Below, piece by piece: positions 1 to 7,255 of a stretch of DNA of 64,000 nucleotides (position 1 is the first letter of the stretch; every line of letters begins with the position of its first letter). The position numbers and the translations under genes were made by a program. A model generated the notes under the pieces. That model was given only the letters and a program-made list of their open reading frames with translations, did no database searches and had not been told where the DNA came from. This DNA is from an uncultured bacterium (lineage in GTDB: Bacteria; Krumholzibacteriota; Krumholzibacteriia; LZORAL124-64-63), in NCBI GenBank assembly GCA_937864225.1, contig CALMJK010000005.1:186001-250000 (forward strand), written 5' to 3'.

Positions 1-3000
1 GTAGACACCCGATGGGCAGAGACGACCGCCGTCGTCGCGGCCGTCCCAGATCGCGACGTGCGCGGCGGCCTGCAGCTCCGCGTCGACCAGGGTGCGCACG
101 ACACGCCCGGCGACGTCATAGACGCGCACGAGAGTGCGCGCCGCGGCGGGCAGGCTGAAGCGGATACTGGTGATCGGATTGAAGGGGTTCGGACTCGCTG
201 GCTCGACGCGGAACACCAGCACCGGCGCGGGCGGTCCGTCCTCGACCGGCGTGGCGGAGCAGGCCACGGCCAGCGCTCCGATCAGGCCGCACCCGCCGCT
301 GTTGGCGGGGGAGCAAGGCGAGCCGGCGTCGATGGCCCAGTCGCCGGCGGCGGCCGCGCAGAACTTCGGATCGAGCGAGATGTTTCCGCTCAGCCCGGTC
401 GGATCCGCGATGCCTCCGTAGTTGGCGACAGCGTTGTCCCACGCGTCGTTGCAGGCGAAGGTCGGCGTGCCAGAGGAGACTTGGACGCCGTTGGCGAAAC
501 TGCTCCCGCCCGTGTTGGACGCGACGATGTTGTTGGTCACGGTCGGACTGGCGAGAGCGAGGTAGAGACCGCCCGCCCCCAGGTAGCCGTTGTTGGCGGT
601 GAGCGTGCAGCCAGCAATCTCGCCGCCGACCGCCGACTGGTAGCTCAATCCGCCGGCGAATATGTCGGCCGTGTTCTGCGCGAAGACGGAGTTGCGCACG
701 CTCACGCTCGAGCCTCCGCTGACGGCGCCGCCGCCTCCCATGTCGGCGTCGTTGCCCCGCGCCACCACGCTGTCGAGCGTCGCCGTCGCGTTCTCGAGGG
801 CGAACCCGCCGCCGTTCATGAAGGAGGCTCCCGCGGCCTGGCCGTTGTCCTGGAAGAGATCGCGCTTCATGGCGATCGTCGCGCCGTTGGCGAGAAGGCC
901 GCCGCCCTTCAGACGCGCCGTGTTGTCGTGCACGGCGTTGTCCGCCATGTCCAGGCTCGTGGTCGCGAGGTTGTTGGCCGCGTAGATGCCGCCGCCGCTT
1001 TCGCTGTCGACGTGGCCGTGGATTTCGCATCCCGTGAGCGTGAGATCGGTGTCCGCGGCGTAGACGCCGCCGCCGCGCGGCGGAAAGCCGCTCGTGTTCT
1101 GGCGCAGCGTGTTGCCGTACACGAGGCAACCATCCAGCGTCGGCGCGCCGCCGTAGACGTACAGACCCGCCCCTTGAGTCGCGGTGTTGCCGTGGATCCG
1201 GCAGTCCTCCAGTCGCGCCAGGGAATTGAGCAGCATGGCCCCCCCGCCGCCGCCGAACTCGGTCGCGCCGCCAACGGCCCCGCCCGTGAGCTCGAGGTTG
1301 CGCAGCGTCGGCGATGCGCCGTTGCACAGCAGTCCCCCGCCGTACCGCCCGTATTGGGGCGTGGAGAGGATCTGGCCGCCGCCCCCGTTGACGGAAAAGC
1401 CGTCCACGACCGTGGACGGTCCGGCGCCGCCCTGGATGAGCAGGCCCGGCGCGCCTGGGCTGGCGACGATGGCGCTGGGCTGGCCGACGGGGTCGCGGCT
1501 GGTGTAACCGCTGTCCCAACCGCCCAGCACGAAAAGCGCCTTGTTCGGGATGACCACGCTGCTCGGCAGGGGCGCCGCGGCGGTCACGGCCACCGTGTCG
1601 CCCGGCGCCGCCTCGTTCAGCGCGTCGAACAGGACCGGGAACTCGTCGGGCACCTCCTGAAAGGAGTCGCCGAGCGCTCGCAGCAGATTCACGCGTCCGG
1701 CGCCGAGCTTGCCGGCGTAGACGGGGTTGAGCGCGTCGAGGTCGTCCGCGCTGCTGAGCAGGCGTTCGATCACCTGGCCGCGGCTCCAGCCGGGGTTGGC
1801 CGACCAGATCAGGGCCAGGGCGCCGCAGGTCAGGGGCGACGAGAAAGAGGTGCCGCTGACGGTCGCGTAGGTATGGGTGCCCGTCGCTCCCACGTACCAG
1901 CTCGTGTAGATATTGACGCCCGGGGCTGACACTTCCACCCAAGCCCCGAAATTGGAGAAGCTGGCCTTGCCGTCGAGTTCGTTCGTCGCGGCCGCCGCCA
2001 GCACGTCGGGATCGTAGCTGAGGTAGCCGACGAACGGGCCATCAGGCAGGACATCGTCTTCTATGTTGTCGTTGCCAGCTGCCGCCACCACGATGGCCCC
2101 TTGACTGGTGCAGAAATCCACGGCGCTGATCAGATAGCTGACCTCTGACGAGCCCCAACTGCAATTGACGAGCTTGGCGCCGTTGGAGGCCGCGTAGACC
2201 ATGCCTTGGGCGGCGAAGTCCATCCGGACCACGCCGGGACTGCCTTCCTCATCCACCCACCCCGCGCGCACCGGCATGATCTTGCAACCCCACGAGGCGC
2301 CCGCGATCCCGACTCCGTTGTTGGTGATGGCGGCGGCGACGCCCGAGCAGCCCGTGCCATGGCCCCCAAAGTCGGACGGATCATTGTCGGCCGTGCGCAC
2401 GTCCTCTCCCGGCACTCCCTGGACGCCTGTCACGAAATCCCAGCCGCGGTAATCGTCGACCATGCCGTTGCCGTCGTCGTCGACCCCGCCGGTGCCGTTC
2501 ACCTCGACCCAGTTGGTCCAGATCGCCCCGCGGCGATAGTTGGGGCCCGCGCCCCCCAGGTCGGGGTGCTGCCAATCCACGCCTGAGTCCACGATGGCGA
2601 TGATGACGTCCGTGTCGCCCACGGCCTCCGCCCAGCCGCCCACGGCGCGGATGTCCTTGCCGCCAATCGTGGTGTTGCGCAAGTACCATTGGGCGCTGAG
2701 GTTCGGGTCATCGGGGATGGCAAGGACCGGGCAGATGTCCACCGCCTCGGCGCGGACCACGTCCGGCGAGGCGGCGTAGGCGGCCACGACCGCGTCGAGG
2801 TCGTGCTCCGGCGGGAAATCCACGGCCCAGACCAGCCGCAGATCCGGCTCGCCCGCCTTGCGCGGCGCGCCCATCCCTTGGAACAAGCGGCTCATGTCGC
2901 TCACGTGAAAGCGGTCGGCCAGCGCCTGCAGCGCGGGCCTGTCGACTTGAACGCCCGTCGCGGACTTGGACACCGCGGGCAGGATTCCGTCGCGCAGCGT

Positions 3001-3117
3001 GACGATGACTCGACCCTGCACGCGGGTTCTGGAGGCCTTGGCGGGGGCGGCGAAGACGGCCGCGCAGCCCACCACGGCGCAGCAGGCGAGCAGCAGCTGC
3101 AAAGAACGACGCTTCAT
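1..3117 (-). CDS. Secreted subtilisin-like (S8) serine peptidase with beta-helix and FlgD-like sorting domain; 3' end cut by window edge
   Basis: The protein starts with MKRRSLQLLLACCAVVGCAAVFA, a signal peptide, followed by an inhibitor-I9-like propeptide region. The S8 triad is complete: Asp177 in VDSGVD, His253 in GGHGTGCSG and Ser424 in SGTSFSSP. After about residue 470 the sequence becomes a Gly/Asn-rich right-handed beta-helix region (GGGGA, GGGLYL and similar repeats). It ends at the window edge with RVYDVAGRVVRTL...WDGRDDGGR.CPSGVY, the FlgD-like Ig domain used as a C-terminal sorting or anchoring module in FCB-type bacteria. At least 1039 residues are present and the natural C-terminus lies outside, probably only a few residues away. 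The family role is extracellular proteolysis, and the helix may bind polymer or surface material (inference). It is a single gene on this strand with its own promoter. Confidence 0.93.
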   Translation of the reverse strand, partial: MKRRSLQLLLACCAVVGCAAVFAAPAKASRTRVQGRVIVTLRDGILPAVSKSATGVQVDRPALQALADRFHVSDMSRLFQGMGAPRKAGEPDLRLVWAVDFPPEHDLDAVVAAYAASPDVVRAEAVDICPVLAIPDDPNLSAQWYLRNTTIGGKDIRAVGGWAEAVGDTDVIIAIVDSGVDWQHPDLGGAGPNYRRGAIWTNWVEVNGTGGVDDDGNGMVDDYRGWDFVTGVQGVPGEDVRTADNDPSDFGGHGTGCSGVAAAITNNGVGIAGASWGCKIMPVRAGWVDEEGSPGVVRMDFAAQGMVYAASNGAKLVNCSWGSSEVSYLISAVDFCTSQGAIVVAAAGNDNIEDDVLPDGPFVGYLSYDPDVLAAAATNELDGKASFSNFGAWVEVSAPGVNIYTSWYVGATGTHTYATVSGTSFSSPLTCGALALIWSANPGWSRGQVIERLLSSADDLDALNPVYAGKLGAGRVNLLRALGDSFQEVPDEFPVLFDALNEAAPGDTVAVTAAAPLPSSVVIPNKALFVLGGWDSGYTSRDPVGQPSAIVASPGAPGLLIQGGAGPSTVVDGFSVNGGGGQILSTPQYGRYGGGLLCNGASPTLRNLELTGGAVGGATEFGGGGGAMLLNSLARLEDCRIHGNTATQGAGLYVYGGAPTLDGCLVYGNTLRQNTSGFPPRGGGVYAADTDLTLTGCEIHGHVDSESGGGIYAANNLATTSLDMADNAVHDNTARLKGGGLLANGATIAMKRDLFQDNGQAAGASFMNGGGFALENATATLDSVVARGNDADMGGGGAVSGGSSVSVRNSVFAQNTADIFAGGLSYQSAVGGEIAGCTLTANNGYLGAGGLYLALASPTVTNNIVASNTGGSSFANGVQVSSGTPTFACNDAWDNAVANYGGIADPTGLSGNISLDPKFCAAAAGDWAIDAGSPCSPANSGGCGLIGALAVACSATPVEDGPPAPVLVFRVEPASPNPFNPITSIRFSLPAAARTLVRVYDVAGRVVRTLVDAELQAAAHVAIWDGRDDGGRLCPSGVY

Positions 3118-3199
3118 CGGGTTGACCTTTCTGTCGGGATGCGCGGCCCGTGACCTGCCGTCGAGCGCGGGGATGACTTGTTTCCGGGCGCTGCCTCCC

Positions 3200-3228
3200 A
3201 TTATATAGAAGTCGCGCTCGACCAACAA
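3200..3228 (-). promoter_or_regulatory. Sigma70 promoter of the subtilase gene
   Basis: On the minus strand a TTGTTG -35 box (3228-3223) is followed after 17 bp by a perfect TATAAT -10 box (3205-3200). Transcription should start near 3193, leaving a leader of about 75 nt before the ATG at 3117. The same stretch argues against reading the mannosyltransferase gene from an ATG at 3228. Confidence 0.7.
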
Positions 3229-3284
3229 TGGGCCGAGCCTCGCCGGCGCGCCAGCGCGGGCGGTCCATCGCGGAGGGCAAGCGA

Positions 3285-4460
3285 TTGTCGGCCTTGGATA
3301 TTCTCTTCGTCGAACCCTATGACGGGGGCTCCCACCGGGCTTTCCGCGAGGGGCTGGCGGCCGCGTCCAGGCACCGTTTCCACGCCCTGACGCTGCCGCC
3401 CCGGTTTTGGAAATGGCGGATGCGCGGCTCCGCGGCGTGGTTCGCGGATCGGGTGCGCGAAGAGCTCCCCGCGTGCGACCTGATTCTCGCCACCGACTTC
3501 CTCAACGCCGCCGACTTCCGGGGACTGCTCCCGCCGCCCTACGACCGCCGGCCGCTCGTGCTGTACATGCACGAGAATCAGCTGACCTACCCCTTGTCGC
3601 CGGACGAGGAGTTCGATTACCACTTTGGCGCCACGAACATCATCAGCGCGCTGGCGGCCGATCGCGTCGTGTTCAACTCCGAGTACCATCGGGCCGTGTT
3701 TCTCGACGGGCTGCCGGGCTATCTGGGCAAGATGCCCGAGGCCGTGCCGAAAGGCGTGCGCGACAGGCTGGCCGCGCGCAGTTGCGTGCTGCCCGTGGGG
3801 ATCGCCCGCGCGTCCAGACCCGCCGGCGAGCGGGCCCCGTGGCTGGGCGGACCGGACGGATCCCCGGCCGGACAGCGCTGGCCGCGGGACGGCGCGCAGC
3901 CGCTCGTTCTCTGGAATCACCGCTGGGAGTTCGACAAGCGTCCAGCGTGGCTGGTGGCCGCGCTGTCGGCCCTGCACGAAGAGGGGCGACCATTTCGCGT
4001 CGCGTTGCTCGGCGAGCCGCGCGGACACGAGGAGACCTTCGAGCCGCTGCGCCAACGGCTGGGATCGCGCGTCGCAGCATGGGCCGACGCGGCTACGCGC
4101 GCCGCTTACGAGGCGTGGCTTTCCCGCGCCGATGTCGTGGTCAGTTGCGCCGCGCAGGAGTATTTCGGGATCGGCGTGGCCGAGGCGGTTCACGCGGGCG
4201 CCTATGCCGTGCTGCCGCGCGAGCAGGTCTATCCGTCGCTCTACGGGAACGCCTGCCGGGGCCGCCACCTGTACGAAGGAGCCGAGGGGCTGGTGGAACT
4301 GCTGCGCGACGTGCTCTGCGGGCGTTGTGGGCATGCTTGCGCGCTGCCGCTCGTCGCGGACGAATTCTGCTGGGATCGTCTGGCCGTTCGCTTCGACGCC
4401 TTGCTCGAGGCGACGGTCGCGGCCGGAGGAAAGGAAGAGAGAGATGAGCCGGCCGCGTGA
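3285..4460 (+). CDS. tRNA-queuosine alpha-mannosyltransferase-like glycosyltransferase (DUF3524)
   Basis: The N-terminus LDILFVEPYDGGSHRAFREG matches the DUF3524 signature, and FWKWRMRG, YMHENQLTYP and a GT-B type C-terminal half (LWNHRWEFDKRP, CAAQEYFGIGVAEAVHAG) follow. The family transfers mannose (GDP-mannose donor) to queuosine in tRNA-Asp in animals. Bacterial members are assumed to act on Q-tRNA as well; this is family knowledge, not shown here. I chose the TTG at 3285 because GGAGGG lies 8 nt upstream; an in-frame ATG at 3228 has no ribosome site and lies inside the divergent promoter. The product is 391 aa. The end overlaps the HAD gene by 17 nt, so the two are co-translated. No other queuosine genes are in the window. 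Confidence 0.85.
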   Translation: MSALDILFVEPYDGGSHRAFREGLAAASRHRFHALTLPPRFWKWRMRGSAAWFADRVREELPACDLILATDFLNAADFRGLLPPPYDRRPLVLYMHENQLTYPLSPDEEFDYHFGATNIISALAADRVVFNSEYHRAVFLDGLPGYLGKMPEAVPKGVRDRLAARSCVLPVGIARASRPAGERAPWLGGPDGSPAGQRWPRDGAQPLVLWNHRWEFDKRPAWLVAALSALHEEGRPFRVALLGEPRGHEETFEPLRQRLGSRVAAWADAATRAAYEAWLSRADVVVSCAAQEYFGIGVAEAVHAGAYAVLPREQVYPSLYGNACRGRHLYEGAEGLVELLRDVLCGRCGHACALPLVADEFCWDRLAVRFDALLEATVAAGGKEERDEPAA

Positions 4461-5247
4461 GTTCAGCGCGTATCTCTGCGACGTGGAGGGAGTGCTCGTG
4501 CGCGACAAGCGCTACGAGCCGGTTCCCGGTTCGGTCGCCTGGTTCAACGGTCTGCAGGAACGTGGAATCGCGGCCGTGCTCGTCAGCAACAACACGACCC
4601 ACAGTCCCGCCGAGCTCGTGGCCGAGCTGCGCCGCGTCGGCTTCGCCGTCGAGCCCGAGCAGGTGATCGGCGCTCTGCCGCTGGCCGTCGAGCTGCTGGC
4701 GCAGCGCGGGCTGCGGCGCCTGCTCTGGCTGGGGCACCCGCGCCTGGCGGGCTGGTGGCGGGAGCAAGGTTTCGCCCTGGCAGGGGCGCGAGGGGAAGCG
4801 CAGCCCGTCGAGGCGGTCGTGCTGGGCGTCAATCCCGACTTGAGCGTGGACGACCTGGAGCGGGCGCTGCCGCATCTGCGCGAGGGGCGCGCCGAGTTGG
4901 TGGCGTTGCACCGCAACGCGTTCTGGCTCGACGATCGGGGACGGCGGCGGCTGGGCCCGGGCGCGTGGTGCGCGGCGCTGGAGACCGTCGCGCGCGCGCC
5001 GGCGATCGTGATCGGCAAGCCACAGGAGGGTCTCTACCGGGCCGCCCTGAAAAGGGTTGGCGTCGCGGCGGCCCAAGCCCTATTCATTTCGGACGATCCG
5101 GTCGCTGATCTCGTGACCGCCGGGCGGATGGGCATGGGCACCGCGCTGGTGCTCAGCGGCAAGCACGCGGACCACGCCGTGTTGGGCGAACTGGATCAAG
5201 AAGATTGGCCCGACGTCATTTGCGAGCGGGCCGAACTCATCGGCTGA
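4444..5247 (+). CDS. HAD-IIA family sugar-phosphatase-like hydrolase
   Basis: This 267 aa protein has the HAD subclass IIA layout. Motif I is near residue 13 (YLCDVEGVL), motif II is VSNNTTHSPAE, the cap has the IIA pattern (GVNPDLSVDDLERA...), and motifs III/IV are GKPQEGLY and ISDDPVADLVTAGRMGMGTALV. The family dephosphorylates small phosphate esters such as p-nitrophenyl phosphate, phosphoglycolate or nucleotides. Motif I reads DVE rather than DxD, so the second acidic residue, the general acid/base, is Glu instead of Asp. The ATG at 4444 has an AAGGAAG site and lies inside the upstream glycosyltransferase gene, which suggests a linked job. The substrate cannot be read from sequence. Confidence 0.85.
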   Translation: MSRPREFSAYLCDVEGVLVRDKRYEPVPGSVAWFNGLQERGIAAVLVSNNTTHSPAELVAELRRVGFAVEPEQVIGALPLAVELLAQRGLRRLLWLGHPRLAGWWREQGFALAGARGEAQPVEAVVLGVNPDLSVDDLERALPHLREGRAELVALHRNAFWLDDRGRRRLGPGAWCAALETVARAPAIVIGKPQEGLYRAALKRVGVAAAQALFISDDPVADLVTAGRMGMGTALVLSGKHADHAVLGELDQEDWPDVICERAELIG

Positions 5248-5269
5248 GCGCGCGGGAGGAGACGAGGCA

Positions 5270-6151
5270 TTGACGGCGGAAGGCGCAAACGACTCGGCGG
5301 CGGCCGCCGAAGAGCCTGCGGTTCGCCTGCAGACGATCGCCTGCTCGCTGGCGGCCTGGGAGCTTCAGAAGAACCTCGCCGCGCGCGCGGACACGCCGCG
5401 GCAGCGGGAGTTCTTGCTGCACGCCCACCAGCAGTTGCAGGCTGAACTCGAGGAGCGCCGCCAGGTTCCTCCGGCCGACCGTTCCGTGATCCTGCAGACG
5501 CCCGGGGCTCGAGAGTCGGTGTTGCTCATCCACGGCGCGACGACGACCCCGGCGGAGATGCGTCCTCTGGCGCAGCGGCTCCAGGCGGCGGGATATCACG
5601 TTTATGCGCCGCTGCTGCCCACGCGCGCGAACCTGGCGCCCGGGTTGGGCGACGTGCTCTGGCGAGCTTGCCTGGAAGAGGTTTTGGTGCGCTACCGCCT
5701 GCTGAAGCAGGCGAGCCGCCGAGTCCATGTCGTGGGCCTGAGCTTCGGAGCAGCCCTCGCCATTCACCTCGCGCGACAGGAGCGCCCCGCTTCCCTGGCG
5801 CTGCTGGCGCCGGCCCTCATTCCGCGCCTCCCTGTCGGGGTGCGCCTGCTCTTGAGACTCGGCGTGCAACGCATGAAATGGGTGCGCCGTCGCTACGGTT
5901 GGAGCCTCGAGGTTCTGCAAGCCATGGAGAGGGCGCGGCCCTGCGTGTCGCGCCTGGGCATGCCGGTCTATGCCGCGCAGTGCCAGGACGACGAGCGCAT
6001 GCTCCCTGCTTCCCTGCGTTTTCTGCAACGCAAGACGCGCCATCGGAATTCGCGTTTCCGCCTCTACCCGACGGGCGGCCATCTCATCCTGCGGTCGCAC
6101 GGGCCGACCGGGCTTCACGACGAGATCGCAGCTTTCATCCGGGAAGCCTGA
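5270..6151 (+). CDS. Alpha/beta hydrolase (monoacylglycerol-lipase/esterase type)
   Basis: The 293 aa protein has a helical N-terminal extension of about 85 residues and then an alpha/beta hydrolase fold. The oxyanion-hole motif is VLLIHGATTT, the nucleophile elbow is GLSFG with Ser158, a late acidic stretch is AQCQDDERML, and the catalytic His is in PTGGHLIL. This is the carboxylesterase EstA/YvaK-like pattern for short- or medium-chain esters. The start is the TTG at 5270 with GGGAGGA 9 nt upstream; no ATG is better placed. It lies 22 nt after the HAD gene and probably belongs to the same transcript. It converges with the unknown minus-strand gene at 6158. Confidence 0.85.
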   Translation: MTAEGANDSAAAAEEPAVRLQTIACSLAAWELQKNLAARADTPRQREFLLHAHQQLQAELEERRQVPPADRSVILQTPGARESVLLIHGATTTPAEMRPLAQRLQAAGYHVYAPLLPTRANLAPGLGDVLWRACLEEVLVRYRLLKQASRRVHVVGLSFGAALAIHLARQERPASLALLAPALIPRLPVGVRLLLRLGVQRMKWVRRRYGWSLEVLQAMERARPCVSRLGMPVYAAQCQDDERMLPASLRFLQRKTRHRNSRFRLYPTGGHLILRSHGPTGLHDEIAAFIREA

Positions 6152-6157
6152 CCGGCG

Positions 6158-6919
6158 TCACGACTCCCCACGGGCGAGCCACGGCGTGGCGTCGATGCCC
6201 GCGCGCCGGGCCGCGCCGGCCAGCGCCGCGCGCGTGCGCTCGTCGGGGGCATTCTGATGCTCGGTCAGACGGTCGAGGAAGACGTCCAGCGCGGCGGCGG
6301 CGGCGTGATCCGGAGCCGCGGCGATTTCGCGCAGCGCGCACCACGAGAGACGCTCACCCAACCCGAGCCGCCCGCGCGCCAACGTTTCCAGGACCCTCAC
6401 GTACTGCGGAAAGGCGAGCGACAGCTTCCGCAGCACGGGCGCCAGACCCCGCGTGCCGGGGGCGCCGGCGCGCAGCAAGCAAGCGGCGGCGGCATAGCAG
6501 GCGCGACCATGGGCAAGATCGCGCGCGGCGGCCTGCGACGGCGTGAATCCGAAGGGAACCCGGCGCCTGCGCTGCAGGTCGCCGCGCCGGTAGAGCCCGA
6601 GCGCCAGCAAGCGGTCGTCGCCGTTGCGCCGGTACCAGAGCGCAAGGCCAGCCCGAGAACGGACGGGCGGTTGCAGCAGCGGCTCGGCGCCGCCGCGAGC
6701 ATCCGGATGGCGCGCTCCGCGCCCGTGCGCGGCCAGCAGGCGGGCAAGATAGACGTTCACATCCTCGTCGGGCCCGTAAGCGTTGGTGGCGAAGCCGCAC
6801 TCCTTGCGGCTTTCCAGCAGCGCCTCGGTGAGCCAAGCGTCCAGGGCCCCGGGCGCGACGCGCAGGCACGACGGAGGTCGCCGGCCGGTCAGGGGGCCAT
6901 CGAAGTCGACGCGGGGCAC
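6158..6919 (-). CDS. Conserved hypothetical protein, Arg-rich, no recognised domain
   Basis: About 253 aa, predicted soluble and mostly helical, with many Arg and Ala. I see no signal peptide, membrane segment or catalytic motif. One possibly family-specific stretch is CGFATNAYGPDEDVNVYLA, where the NVYLA core followed by an exposed aromatic region (LALWYRRNGDDRLLALGLY) suggests a helical repeat or a prenyltransferase-like alpha barrel, but this is a guess. The GTG at 6919 is preferred because GGGAGGAG lies 5 nt upstream; a TTG at 6937 is possible but would place the ribosome site inside the gene. Its coding frame has the expected codon-position GC bias, so I consider it real. It is divergent from the signalling cluster and may share the AT-rich region near 7000. 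Confidence 0.6.
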   Translation of the reverse strand: MPRVDFDGPLTGRRPPSCLRVAPGALDAWLTEALLESRKECGFATNAYGPDEDVNVYLARLLAAHGRGARHPDARGGAEPLLQPPVRSRAGLALWYRRNGDDRLLALGLYRRGDLQRRRRVPFGFTPSQAAARDLAHGRACYAAAACLLRAGAPGTRGLAPVLRKLSLAFPQYVRVLETLARGRLGLGERLSWCALREIAAAPDHAAAAALDVFLDRLTEHQNAPDERTRAALAGAARRAGIDATPWLARGES

Positions 6920-7003
6920 GGACACTCCTCCCGTCAAGGGCAGTTGGTTGCCCTGGTTAGCAGGTGTCGTGCCCGTCGCAACGCGACATGAAATCTTATA
7001 ACT

Positions 7004-7032
7004 TATTCATCGACAATATATTGTGGTATCAT
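7004..7032 (+). promoter_or_regulatory. AT-rich promoter/operator region with 12-bp palindrome
   Basis: In a GC-rich background the stretch 6988-7033 is strikingly AT-rich. It holds the perfect palindrome ACAATATATTGT (7013-7024), immediately followed by TATCAT (7027-7032), which fits a -10 box with a weak -35 (TATTCA, 7004-7009) 17 bp upstream. The palindrome would sit between the boxes, as a repressor operator does. It lies between two divergent genes and 224 nt before the first signalling gene. Nothing else is visible in 6920-7255. Confidence 0.45.
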
Positions 7033-7255
7033 GCGCGCGGCGGGGGGCACAATGGATCCGTGCTGTCGGGCCGTTTCTGGCCGGAGGCGGCCGGGCGCCC
7101 GCCGCTGCGACCATCCTTCAATTCTCGCTACGGTTGCACATTCCGCGGCCGAAATCTGACGAGGAGTCGGGACGTCCCGGCTGGAGCCGCGGCCACTGGC
7201 CGGCGGCAGCTTGCCCGCGTGAACGGCGCGGGCCGGACCAGTGAAAGGACGAGGG

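Noticed and set aside
58-1942. Long open frames on both strands over the C-terminal part of the subtilase (623 and 608 codons)
   Set aside because: They are frame shadows. The minus frame that continues SGTSFSSP into the beta-helix and FlgD domain is the real one; the others are Arg/Ala/Gly noise without motifs.
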